Notes: a model not told the origin generated them from the sequence alone. 7,347 nt of DNA from LMDS01 sp039930465 (GCA_039930465.1 JBDTTU010000154.1:1-7347); one strand, 5' to 3'. Positions 1 to 6,166 are shown, counted from the first letter of the stretch. Numbers and translations are program-made.

Positions 1-1284
1 GGCCTTGGCGCGCGCCAGGTTGAACTCGCTCATCTCGCTGCGAAAGGCCGGGTCGTAGCCCCAGGTGCCGGGGCCGATCGGGCCTTGCGCCGGCATGGCC
101 TGGCGCTTGCGCACGAGGCGGATTTCCTTGTCGAGATCAACCGCCAGGCTGATGGCGCGGCGCAGCGCCACCTTCGCGGGCGTGTAGCCGCCGACCATCG
201 GGTCTTCCATGTTGAAAAGCGACAGCGCCACGTCGGCGCGCGCATAACGAACCATCTGGATGCCGCTGCGCTTGAGGTTCGGCGCGAGCTGCCCGCCGGG
301 CATCACGACGTCGGCGAACTCGGCCGGCACTTCTTCGACCATGTCGTATTCCTTGTTCACGAACGACAGCCAGCGCGGCTGGTTTTCTTCGATGATGCCG
401 ATCTCGACGCGGTCGATCATCGGCAGGCGCCGGCCCTTGAGTTTGGCCGCGATGGCCTGCGCCACCGGGTTGTCGGCCGGCGCTTCTTCGTCGTAGTAGA
501 CCTCGCGGTAGCCGGGGTTGCGATCGAGCACGATGCGCGACGAGCGGCGCCACTCGCCGAGCTTGAACGGGCCGGTGCCGACCGGGTGGTCCATGATCTT
601 GTCGCCATAGGCCTCGACCACTTCGCGCGCCACCGCGCCGGCCACCGAGCCGTCGGTCAGGTCTTCGACGAAGCGCGGGTTCGAATCGGCCAGCTTGATC
701 TGGAAGCGGTAGCGGTCGAGCGCACGCAGGCCTTCGACCTCGCGGTCGTAATCGAAGGGCTTGCCGGCCTTGATGAGTTCTTGCCGCAGCTCGCTCAGGC
801 CCACGATCTTGTCGTTCTCGAACGAGAACAGGCTCGGGCTTTTCAGCTTCGGGTCGTAGTGGCGCTTGATCGAATAGACGTAGTCTTGCGCGACCAGCTC
901 GCGCCGCTGGCCCTTGAAGGCCGGGTCGTCGGCGAAGTAGATGCCGGGCTTGATCGTGAACGTGAAGGTCTTGAAGTCGGCCGAAACCTCGGGCATCGCC
1001 GCGGCGGTGTTCGGCCTGGCGCGCACCGGGCGGGCCAGGAATTCGAGCTGCAGCGGCGCGTCGAAGATGTTGGCCGCGATCGTGCGCGAGTACAGGTCGG
1101 AGATCTGCGCCGGATCGAAGCCGGTCTCGGCGACGCGGAAAGCGTAGCGCAGCACCTTCTGCGGCGCCGCCGCTGCGGGTACGTCAGCCGCGAGCAGCGC
1201 CGGCCCGGCCGGCAGCAGAAGGAAGGCCGCGACGGCGCCAACACGCAGCAGCGACATCGGGCGCAGCGTGGCGCGAATCGGCAT
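1..1284 (-). CDS. ABC transporter substrate-binding protein, family 5 (peptide type), partial
   Basis: Periplasmic receptor that would bind peptide-like ligands and pass them to an ABC permease. The frame is open from the ATG at 1284 to the left edge (428 codons), so the C-terminus lies outside the window. I chose this ATG because AAGGA (1298-1294) sits 9 bases upstream; a second ATG at codon 10 is possible. Residues 1-32 form a signal peptide: basic start, hydrophobic stretch AVAAFLLLPAGPALLA, likely cleavage near ALLA/AD. The mature part has family 5 hallmarks: MPEVSADFKTFTFTIKPGIYF (about 97-117), a DYVYSIKR block (134-141) and VGTGPFKLGEW (235-245). The gene diverges from the permease/ATPase operon, although binding proteins of this class are usually cotranscribed with it. 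Family assignment is firm; ligand (di/oligopeptide, glutathione or other) cannot be told. A 416-residue open frame antisense to it is a codon-bias shadow. Confidence 0.9.
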   Translation of the reverse strand, partial: MPIRATLRPMSLLRVGAVAAFLLLPAGPALLAADVPAAAAPQKVLRYAFRVAETGFDPAQISDLYSRTIAANIFDAPLQLEFLARPVRARPNTAAAMPEVSADFKTFTFTIKPGIYFADDPAFKGQRRELVAQDYVYSIKRHYDPKLKSPSLFSFENDKIVGLSELRQELIKAGKPFDYDREVEGLRALDRYRFQIKLADSNPRFVEDLTDGSVAGAVAREVVEAYGDKIMDHPVGTGPFKLGEWRRSSRIVLDRNPGYREVYYDEEAPADNPVAQAIAAKLKGRRLPMIDRVEIGIIEENQPRWLSFVNKEYDMVEEVPAEFADVVMPGGQLAPNLKRSGIQMVRYARADVALSLFNMEDPMVGGYTPAKVALRRAISLAVDLDKEIRLVRKRQAMPAQGPIGPGTWGYDPAFRSEMSEFNLARAKA

Positions 1285-1293
1285 GAACAGCGT

Positions 1294-1298
1294 TCCTT
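1294..1298 (-). promoter_or_regulatory. Ribosome binding site of the substrate-binding protein
   Basis: AAGGA read on the minus strand, 9 bases before the ATG at 1284. It favours that start over the in-frame ATG nine codons later. Confidence 0.6.
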
Positions 1299-1494
1299 GT
1301 GGGATCACGTGAAGACCTCGGCCGCAGCCGGTTGAGCGCGGGGGCTGACGAACTCTATCGAAGGCGCGAGTCTAGGTGGCGCGGCGGGTCTTCGACCCCG
1401 GTGCAAGCACCATGGTTCACCCGCAGCGCCGCGCCAAAGGCACGCGAATTGCGTTCCCGCAGGCTTTGCACCGCGCGCACGAAACAGGGCAAAT

Positions 1495-1535
1495 GCGGGG
1501 GAGTGGCGGCCCGTTCAGGCCATAGACTCCTCCGC
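1495..1535. repeat. Imperfect inverted repeat, candidate operator or leader hairpin
   Basis: GCGGGGGAGT (1495-1504) is the reverse complement of ACTCCTCCGC (1526-1535) except at one position, which would be a G·U pair in RNA. Inside it, GGCC (1508-1511) and GGCC (1518-1521) can form a small inner stem around CGTTCA. The element ends 86 bases before the permease start. It could be a repressor/activator site shared by the two divergent genes or a hairpin in the permease mRNA leader. There is no T run after it, so it is not a terminator. Confidence 0.4.
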
Positions 1536-1604
1536 GCTTGCACTTGTTCACCCCGGCCCGCCACGAGCGATGCCGGGTTGTGCGGTGCCCCGACTTGACT
1601 GGAT

Positions 1605-1610
1605 GAGGAG
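1605..1610 (+). promoter_or_regulatory. Ribosome binding site of first permease
   Basis: GAGGAG lies 11 bases before the ATG at 1622 and fixes that start; the spacing is slightly long. Confidence 0.55.
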
Positions 1611-1621
1611 TATTTCGAGCC

Positions 1622-2560
1622 ATGGCGGCCTACCTGATTCGACGCCTGTGGCAAATGATCCCGACATTGTTCGGCGTCGTTCTGCTGGTGTTTCTGTTGT
1701 TCAAAGGCTTCGGCGGCGACCCCGCTGAAATTCTCGGCGGCTTGAATGCCACCCAGGCGCAGGTCGACGCGATCCGCCAGCAGCTCGGCCTGAATGAGTC
1801 GCTCTGGACCCAGTTCTGGATCTTCATCAAGCAGATCGTCACCTTCGACTGGGGCAAGAGCTGGGCCACCAACGAAGCGGTCGGCCACCTCTTTGCCACC
1901 CGCCTGCCGGCCACGCTGACGGTGATGGTGCCGATCCTGATTCTCGACACCCTGCTGGCGATTCCGTTCGCCATGGGCGTGGCCTACGTGCGCGGCTCGC
2001 TCACCGACCGCAGCATCATGATGTTGACGACCGTGGCGCTGTCGATCTCGTTCCTCGTGTACGTGATCGTCGGCCAGTACGTGTTCGCGTTCCAGCTCGG
2101 GCTGTTCCCGGTGCAGGGCTGGAGCGACAGCCTGTGGACGAACCTGCGCGTCTATTCACCGCTGCCGGTGTTGCTCGCGGTGGCCGTTTCGCTGGCGCCG
2201 ACCACGCGCCTGTACCGCACCTTCTTCCTCGACGAGATCGGCCACGACTACGTGCGCACCGCGCGCGCCAAGGGGCTGACCGAGAACACGATCCTGCTCA
2301 AGCATGTGCTGCGCAACGCGATGATCCCGATCCTCACCAACGTGGCGGTGGCGTTGCCGGGCATCTTCGTCGGCTCGTTCCTGATCGAGGTCTTCTTCTC
2401 GATCCCCGGGCTGGGGCGTGAACTCTGGCTGTCGGTGAACCGCAGTGACTATCCCGTCATTCAGGCGTTTGCGATCTACACCGCGGTGATCACGATGTTC
2501 GTGAACCTGCTGACCGACATTCTCTACAAGCTGGTCGACCCAAGGGTGGTCTTGAAATGA
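1622..2560 (+). CDS. ABC transporter permease, DppB/OppB type
   Basis: Inner-membrane subunit of a peptide-type ABC importer, 312 residues, normal for the DppB/OppB family. The N-terminus AAYLIRRLWQMIPTLFGV leads into the first membrane segment (about 12-30), as in the family. A periplasmic stretch (about 31-95) follows, with a QLGLNESLWTQFWIF block typical of these proteins. Further hydrophobic segments lie near 98-122, 132-158, 181-193, 236-262 and 280-302. The cytoplasmic coupling (EAA) loop is at about 208-233 (DYVRTARAKGL...HVLRNA), where the ATPase docks. FSIPGLGREL (259-268) and the C-terminal LVDPRV (304-309) are also family signatures. It is the first gene of the operon; its stop overlaps the next start as ATGA. 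It should pair with the second permease to form the channel. The substrate cannot be read from the sequence. Confidence 0.95.
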   Translation: MAAYLIRRLWQMIPTLFGVVLLVFLLFKGFGGDPAEILGGLNATQAQVDAIRQQLGLNESLWTQFWIFIKQIVTFDWGKSWATNEAVGHLFATRLPATLTVMVPILILDTLLAIPFAMGVAYVRGSLTDRSIMMLTTVALSISFLVYVIVGQYVFAFQLGLFPVQGWSDSLWTNLRVYSPLPVLLAVAVSLAPTTRLYRTFFLDEIGHDYVRTARAKGLTENTILLKHVLRNAMIPILTNVAVALPGIFVGSFLIEVFFSIPGLGRELWLSVNRSDYPVIQAFAIYTAVITMFVNLLTDILYKLVDPRVVLK

Positions 2561-3609
2561 GCGGAACTCTCGTCAGCCCGCAACTCACGGTCAGCCAGAA
2601 CCGCGCACGCGGTGTGTGGTCGGCCGCGGCCACACGTTTTCGCACCGACCGTGTCGGCATGGTCTCGCTGGTGATCGTGGTCTTGTTCCTGCTGCTCGTG
2701 ATCGCCTCGGGGCTCGGTCTGGTGGCCAAAGACTGGCAGGCCGAAACCGGCGTGCCCGATGCGCCGCCCACCTTCATGGGCCCGGCGGCAGCCACCGAGA
2801 GCACGGCCATCGCCGCGCCCGTCGGCCCGAACATCGACATCTCGGCGATCGACCCGCTCGCACCGCGCTACAAGGAATGGGACGAAGCAGCGAAGAAGTA
2901 CCAGACCACCGAAGCCGTGCGCGCGCTGACCCTGCCTTTCGGCGCCGACCGCCTGGGGCGCGACGTGCTGGCCAAGGCGACCAAGGGCGCACAGGTGTCG
3001 ATCCTGGTCGGGGTCTCGGCGGCCTTGCTCGCCACCTTCATCGGCACGCTGCTTGGCGCCATTGCCGGTTTCTTCGGGGGCAGGGCCGGTGACTTTCTCG
3101 AGTGGCTCTACAACGTCTTCACGGCGATTCCTGGCATCTTGCTGATCTTCGCTTTTGCCGCGGTGTTCCCGCGCGGCGTGGGCTCGGTGGTGCTGATTCT
3201 CGGGCTGGCGGGCTGGACCGGCATCTACAGATTGGTGCGCGCCGAGTTCATCAAACATGCGGTGCGCGACTACGTGCGTTCGGCCGAAGCGATCGGCGCG
3301 AGCACGAGCTCGCGCATGTTCCGCCACATCCTGCCCAACGTGAGCCACGTGGTGCTGGTGCAGTTGTCGATTCACGTGGTCGGCTTCATCAAGTCGGAAG
3401 TGATCTTGTCGTACCTCGGTCTGGGCGTGGGAGTCGACCAGGTCTCGTGGGGCACGATGCTCGCCGAAGCGCAGAGCCAGCTGATCCTGGGCCAGTGGTG
3501 GCAGCTTGCCGCAGCCACGCTGTTCATGGCGGTGTTCGTGACCGCGTTTTCACTGATGACCGATGCGCTGCGCGACGCGCTCGACCCCAAGTTGCGCGGC
3601 CTGGAGTGA
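2557..3609 (+). CDS. ABC transporter permease, DppC/OppC type, with long first periplasmic loop
   Basis: Second membrane subunit of the importer, 350 residues, partner of the preceding permease. The start overlaps the upstream stop (ATGA) and has AAGGG at 2542-2546, pointing to translational coupling. A cytoplasmic N-terminal tail (1-34) precedes membrane segment one (about 35-56). The segment from 57 to 126 is periplasmic, unusually long, Pro/Ala-rich then charged. It ends at the conserved LPFGADRLGRDVL (126-138), which in typical DppC proteins follows the first membrane segment more closely. The remaining segments lie near 145-173, 187-205, 209-223, 262-287 and 314-335. The coupling loop is DYVRSAEAIGAS...RHILPN (238-261), and LDPKLR (342-347) closes the protein. 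The fold and partner are clear; what the extra periplasmic stretch contacts is unknown, possibly the binding protein. Confidence 0.95.
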   Translation: MSGTLVSPQLTVSQNRARGVWSAAATRFRTDRVGMVSLVIVVLFLLLVIASGLGLVAKDWQAETGVPDAPPTFMGPAAATESTAIAAPVGPNIDISAIDPLAPRYKEWDEAAKKYQTTEAVRALTLPFGADRLGRDVLAKATKGAQVSILVGVSAALLATFIGTLLGAIAGFFGGRAGDFLEWLYNVFTAIPGILLIFAFAAVFPRGVGSVVLILGLAGWTGIYRLVRAEFIKHAVRDYVRSAEAIGASTSSRMFRHILPNVSHVVLVQLSIHVVGFIKSEVILSYLGLGVGVDQVSWGTMLAEAQSQLILGQWWQLAAATLFMAVFVTAFSLMTDALRDALDPKLRGLE

Positions 3610-3611
3610 GC

Positions 3612-5312
3612 ATGTTGTTGAGCATCAAAGACCTGCGGGTCGCCTTCCGCCTCGGCAAGACCAACGGCGTGGTGCAGCGCTTCGAAGCGGTCAAGGGCGT
3701 GAGCTTCGACGTGCCCGAGAACACCACCATCGCGCTCGTCGGCGAGTCGGGTTCGGGCAAGAGCGTCACCGCAATGTCGATCCTGAACCTGCTGCCCGAC
3801 AACGCCGAACGCAGCGGCGCCATCAGCTTCCAGGGCCGCGACATGCTGGCAACAAAGCTGGCGGAACTGCAGAAGCTGCGCGGCAAGGAAATCGCCTGCG
3901 TCTTCCAGGACCCGATGACCTCGCTCAACCCGGTGTTCACCGTCGGCCAGCAGATTTGCGAGCCGCTGATGAAACACCTGGGGCTGGGCGCGAAACAGGC
4001 GATGGCCCGCGCGGAGGCGCTGCTGAACGAAGTCGGCATGCCCGAGCCGAAGCGGCGCCTGTCGGTCTACCCGCACCAACTCTCGGGCGGCCAGCAGCAG
4101 CGCGTGATGATCGCGATGGCGCTGTCTTGCGAACCCAAGCTGCTGATCGCCGACGAGCCGACCACGGCGCTCGACGTGACGATCCAGCGCCAGATCATGG
4201 AGCTGCTCGCGGGGCTGAAGGCCAAGTACCGCATGAGCATGCTCTTCATCAGCCACGACCTCGGCGTGGTCGGCGAGATCGCCGACCACGTGGTCGTGAT
4301 GCGCGAGGGCATGGTGCGCGAGCAGGGCGCCGTGGCCGGCATCTTCAATGCGCCACAAGACGCGTACACCAAGGCGCTGCTGGCCTGCCGGCCGACGCTC
4401 GAGCAGCGCGCGCCGCGCCTGATGGTGATCGACGACCACATCGCCGGCCGCGCCGCTGCCATCACGAACAAGGCGAAAGACCCGAACGCCCGCGTCATCA
4501 TCGAAGCGAGCGCGCTGACCAAGAGCTTCTGGCTGCAAAGCGGCGTATTCGGCCGCAAGGAATTCAAGGCAGTCGGTGGGGCTAAGGGCGTTGGCGCCAC
4601 GTTCAAGCTGCGCCAGGGCCACACGCTCGGCGTGGTCGGCGAGTCGGGTTCGGGCAAGACGACGATGGGCCTGGCGCTGCTGCGCCTGCACGAACCCAGC
4701 GGCGGGCCGGTGGGTGGCAAGGTCTCCTTCGACGGTATCGACCTGCTGGCCTTGAGCAAGGGCGAGATGCTGCCGATGCGCAAGCGCATTCAGGTCGTGT
4801 TCCAGAACCCTTACGCGTCGCTGAACCCGCGTTTCACGGTCGGCCAGACGCTGGTCGAGCCGATGACGATCCACGCCATCGGCAAAGACAACGACGAGCG
4901 CGAAGCGCTGGCGCGTGCGCTGCTCGCCAAGGTCGGCCTGCCCGAAGAGGCGATGGACAAGTACCCGCACGAGTTCTCCGGCGGCCAGCGCCAGCGCGTG
5001 GCGATCGCGCGCTGCCTCACATTGAACCCCGAAGTGCTGGTGCTCGACGAAGCGGTGAGTGCGCTCGATGTGTCGGTGCAGGCGCAAGTTCTCAACCTGC
5101 TGAAAGACTTGCAAGATGAGCTAGGGCTCGCTTACATCTTCATCAGCCATGACCTGGCGGTGGTGCGTTTCATGGCCGACGAGGTGCTGGTGATGAAAGA
5201 CGGCGAAGTCGTCGAGCAGGCCAGCGTGGCGCAGATTCTCGACGCGCCGCAGCAGGAATACACGCGGCGCTTGCTTGGAGCCATTCCACGTGGGTACACG
5301 GCGGCGGCGTAG
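3612..5312 (+). CDS. ABC transporter ATP-binding protein, fused DppD-DppF-like double ATPase
   Basis: Cytoplasmic motor of the importer, 566 residues carrying two complete nucleotide-binding domains in one chain, as in GsiA and YejF; dipeptide systems often use two separate proteins. Domain 1: Walker A GESGSGKS (44-51), Q-loop Q99, signature LSGGQQQR (157-164), Walker B LLIADEP (177-183), switch His 215. Domain 2: Walker A GESGSGKT (343-350), Q-loop Q398, signature FSGGQRQR (455-462), Walker B VLVLDEA (475-481), switch His 513. Both catalytic glutamates are present (182, 480), so both sites look competent. The linker (about 255-295) contains the YTKALLACRP block seen after the first domain in peptide ATPases. 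The frame is open back to 3102 inside the permease, but the ATG at 3612 has GGAG at 3603-3606, lies 2 bases after the permease stop, and begins a normal ATPase N-terminus. Last gene of the operon; no strong terminator directly follows. Confidence 0.95.
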   Translation: MLLSIKDLRVAFRLGKTNGVVQRFEAVKGVSFDVPENTTIALVGESGSGKSVTAMSILNLLPDNAERSGAISFQGRDMLATKLAELQKLRGKEIACVFQDPMTSLNPVFTVGQQICEPLMKHLGLGAKQAMARAEALLNEVGMPEPKRRLSVYPHQLSGGQQQRVMIAMALSCEPKLLIADEPTTALDVTIQRQIMELLAGLKAKYRMSMLFISHDLGVVGEIADHVVVMREGMVREQGAVAGIFNAPQDAYTKALLACRPTLEQRAPRLMVIDDHIAGRAAAITNKAKDPNARVIIEASALTKSFWLQSGVFGRKEFKAVGGAKGVGATFKLRQGHTLGVVGESGSGKTTMGLALLRLHEPSGGPVGGKVSFDGIDLLALSKGEMLPMRKRIQVVFQNPYASLNPRFTVGQTLVEPMTIHAIGKDNDEREALARALLAKVGLPEEAMDKYPHEFSGGQRQRVAIARCLTLNPEVLVLDEAVSALDVSVQAQVLNLLKDLQDELGLAYIFISHDLAVVRFMADEVLVMKDGEVVEQASVAQILDAPQQEYTRRLLGAIPRGYTAAA

Positions 5313-5341
5313 CGGCTGCCCCGACCAAACAAGTCGAGGCT

Positions 5342-5357
5342 GTAAGCGTTTGCTTAC
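5342..5357. promoter_or_regulatory. Palindrome GTAAGC-N4-GCTTAC, candidate upstream activator site
   Basis: Perfect 6-base arms (5342-5347 and 5352-5357) around GTTT. The centre is about 118 bases upstream of the start site predicted from the sigma-54 promoter, a distance usual for enhancer-binding-protein sites. It lies 29 bases after the ATPase stop. The short stem, with T-containing but interrupted sequence afterwards (a TTTTT run only at 5368-5372), makes a terminator less likely. Which activator would bind is unknown. Confidence 0.45.
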
Positions 5358-5441
5358 TGTTCGGCCGTTTTTCGACAGGGCGGTATGGCGATTCGCGTCG
5401 CAGAACGTGAAATATGCCGCACTTTGATTCGAGCGCCAGCT

Positions 5442-5457
5442 TGGCACAGAGGTTGCA
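5442..5457 (+). promoter_or_regulatory. Sigma-54 (RpoN) promoter, -24/-12
   Basis: TGGCAC (5442-5447), five bases, TTGCA (5453-5457). The invariant GG (5443-5444) and GC (5455-5456) have exactly 10 bases between them, as sigma-54 requires, and a T precedes the TGG as is common. Predicted transcription start is about 5468-5469. Transcription would therefore need an AAA+ enhancer-binding activator and would read into the two small open frames downstream, not into the ABC operon upstream. Confidence 0.75.
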
Positions 5458-5533
5458 AAAAGGATGGCACAGAGAGTTCGAGCCGAAGCCCACGAAGGCC
5501 GCGCCGAAACCAGCTTACAAGGACGTCGTTGCC

Positions 5534-5770
5534 ATGCCGCTGATCCGCACCCGCACCACTGCCCCCGCGCGCCGCGCGCGCCCCACCGGCCCGAGCTGCC
5601 GCAGCGGCGTTTCTTCGCTGTTGCGCCTGACACAACCGGCCGCCTCGCGCTTGCCGACGGCGATGGATCTTTCGGGCTGGGTCGGCCGTGCCGCCAGCGT
5701 TTTCCTGCCGGTGACCGGCCCGCTCGCGGCGTTCGCGCCGAGCGAGTTCGGGCACGGCGCAGGCCAATGA
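5534..5770 (+). CDS. Small hypothetical protein, first frame of the sigma-54 unit
   Basis: I do not recognise this 78-residue frame. The ATG is preceded by AAGGA (5519-5523) at 10 bases and lies about 65 bases after the predicted sigma-54 start site. The frame is open back to 5414, but an earlier start would lie upstream of that transcript. Codon choice resembles the neighbouring real genes: Leu mostly CTG, Arg CGC, Gly GGC, Thr ACC, Ser AGC/TCG, with no AGA, AGG, CTA, ATA, CGA or GGA. The product is basic in its N-terminal half (seven Arg within residues 1-31, only Asp45 and Glu71 acidic) and hydrophobic/amphipathic over about 47-70, with one Cys at 22. No signal peptide or known motif is visible. 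It could be a small membrane-associated protein, a leader, or a non-coding stretch of a structured transcript. Confidence 0.45.
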   Translation: MPLIRTRTTAPARRARPTGPSCRSGVSSLLRLTQPAASRLPTAMDLSGWVGRAASVFLPVTGPLAAFAPSEFGHGAGQ

Positions 5771-5775
5771 GCCGC

Positions 5776-5781
5776 AAGGAG
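5776..5781 (+). promoter_or_regulatory. Ribosome binding site of the second small frame
   Basis: AAGGAG, 9 bases before the ATG at 5791. It is one of the best Shine-Dalgarno matches in the window and favours 5791 over the overlapping in-frame ATG at 5767. Confidence 0.5.
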
Positions 5782-5790
5782 CACGACACC

Positions 5791-5958
5791 ATGGCACCTC
5801 CGCGCGCACTCACCCCGATTCCCGGCGGCAGCCTGAAGACCGCCGCTCTGCGGCGTGCCCCCTTGGCGGCGCTGCCGCCGAGCACGTCGCACATCTTGCA
5901 AAGCAGCCGCGCTCCGGCGCAGCTTTCCTTGTTCCAGCGGCCTGGCGCAGCACGCTGA
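5791..5958 (+). CDS. Small hypothetical protein, second frame of the sigma-54 unit
   Basis: I do not recognise this frame of 55 residues. The start at 5791 has a strong ribosome binding site. Alternatively the in-frame ATG at 5767 overlaps the stop of the previous frame as ATGA and would give 63 residues; this is the same overlap used between the two permeases. In the 55-residue form there is no Asp or Glu at all, with seven Lys/Arg and many Pro, Ala, Leu and Ser, so it is strongly basic. Codon use is less clean than in the first frame (several GCA, CCT, CGG), and Arg/Pro/Ala richness is also what a spurious high-GC frame would show. It ends 47 bases before the terminator stem. Coding is plausible from position and ribosome binding site, not from homology. 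Confidence 0.38.
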   Translation: MAPPRALTPIPGGSLKTAALRRAPLAALPPSTSHILQSSRAPAQLSLFQRPGAAR

Positions 5959-6005
5959 ACTGAAGTTTCGTTAGACCACTTTCCGGGGGACGCACACGGT
6001 CCACA

Positions 6006-6076
6006 GGGGAGCGGGCAGGCTGGGGGGAGTCGAGAGCGAGCCCCGGCAACATCTGTCCCGCTCCCCTTATTTTTTT
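6006..6076 (+). terminator. Strong intrinsic terminator with extended stem
   Basis: GGGGAGCGGG (6006-6015) pairs perfectly with CCCGCTCCCC (6057-6066). The stem continues with CAG/CTG (6016-6018/6053-6055) past one bulged T. An inner stem can form between GCTGGGG (6019-6025) and CCCCGGC (6041-6047) with one G·U pair. The tract TTATTTTTTT (6067-6076) follows at once. It would end the sigma-54 transcript and insulate the gene downstream. Confidence 0.85.
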
Positions 6077-6097
6077 GCCCGCCTGTCGCCTGCGGGC
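6077..6097 (+). repeat. Stem-loop directly after the terminator
   Basis: GCCCGC (6077-6082) pairs with GCGGGC (6092-6097) around CTGTCGCCT; T6076/A6098 and T6075/A6099 extend it into the terminator T tract. There is no T run after it. GCCCGC could also pair with GCGGGC inside the terminator stem (6011-6016). Confidence 0.45.
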
Positions 6098-6147
6098 AAG
6101 CCCTCAGAACCACCGCCCCGCTGCTGCGTGACACTCGGTGCTCCGCG

Positions 6148-6161
6148 CGCAGCGCGCTGCG
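6148..6161. promoter_or_regulatory. Perfect 14-base palindrome upstream of the Bug protein gene
   Basis: CGCAGCGCGCTGCG equals its own reverse complement and ends 17 bases before the ATG at 6179, just upstream of the ribosome binding site. It may be an operator or a leader structure; GC-rich palindromes also occur by chance in such DNA. Confidence 0.35.
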
Positions 6162-6166
6162 TTCAC

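Larger units (their letters stand above)
1285..1621. other. Divergent intergenic region between binding protein and permease operon
   Basis: These 337 bases separate two divergent genes of what looks like one transport system, so both promoters should lie here. I see no convincing sigma-70 -35/-10 pair for either direction; TTGCAC at 1538-1543 lacks a matching -10. Visible elements are the inverted repeat at 1495-1535, an 8-base palindrome TCACGTGA at 1305-1312 just upstream of the binding-protein start, and the permease ribosome binding site at 1605-1610. Open frames crossing the region on both strands lack good ribosome binding sites and resemble no family I recognise, so I do not call them genes. 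Confidence 0.6.

Noticed and set aside
85..1335. 416-residue open frame on the plus strand
   Set aside because: It is antisense to the substrate-binding protein, whose signal peptide, family motifs and ribosome binding site are clear. Its His/Arg/Val/Asp-rich composition is the usual antisense shadow of a high-GC gene.
1415..1553. Direct repeat GTTCACCC at 1415-1422 and 1546-1553
   Set aside because: Only 8 bases and 131 apart; chance is a sufficient explanation.
1355..1888. Minus-strand frame overlapping the intergenic region and the first permease
   Set aside because: The part over the permease is an antisense shadow and no ribosome binding site or known domain is visible.
3102..3611. Upstream extension of the ATPase frame to 736 residues
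   Set aside because: The first 170 residues overlap the second permease in another frame and are Arg/Ala-rich without family features. The ATG at 3612 gives a normal ATPase start.
3372..5114. 580-residue open frame on the minus strand
   Set aside because: It is antisense to the permease end and the fused ATPase, has shadow composition (His, Gln, Arg, Ala, Leu) and no family resemblance.
5342..5378. Palindrome and following TTTTT as terminator of the ABC operon
   Set aside because: The 6-base stem is not followed directly by T residues; the T run starts 11 bases later. Enhancer-site placement explains it better, though a weak terminator role is not excluded.
5417..5429. IHF site between palindrome and sigma-54 promoter
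   Set aside because: TTGATT matches the core, but the other half of the consensus (YAA) is absent.
5121..6134. 337-residue open frame on the minus strand, plus shorter minus frames across 5354-5901
   Set aside because: It runs through the ATPase end, the promoter and the terminator; composition is shadow-like and I saw no convincing ribosome binding site. The plus-strand small frames fit the signals better.
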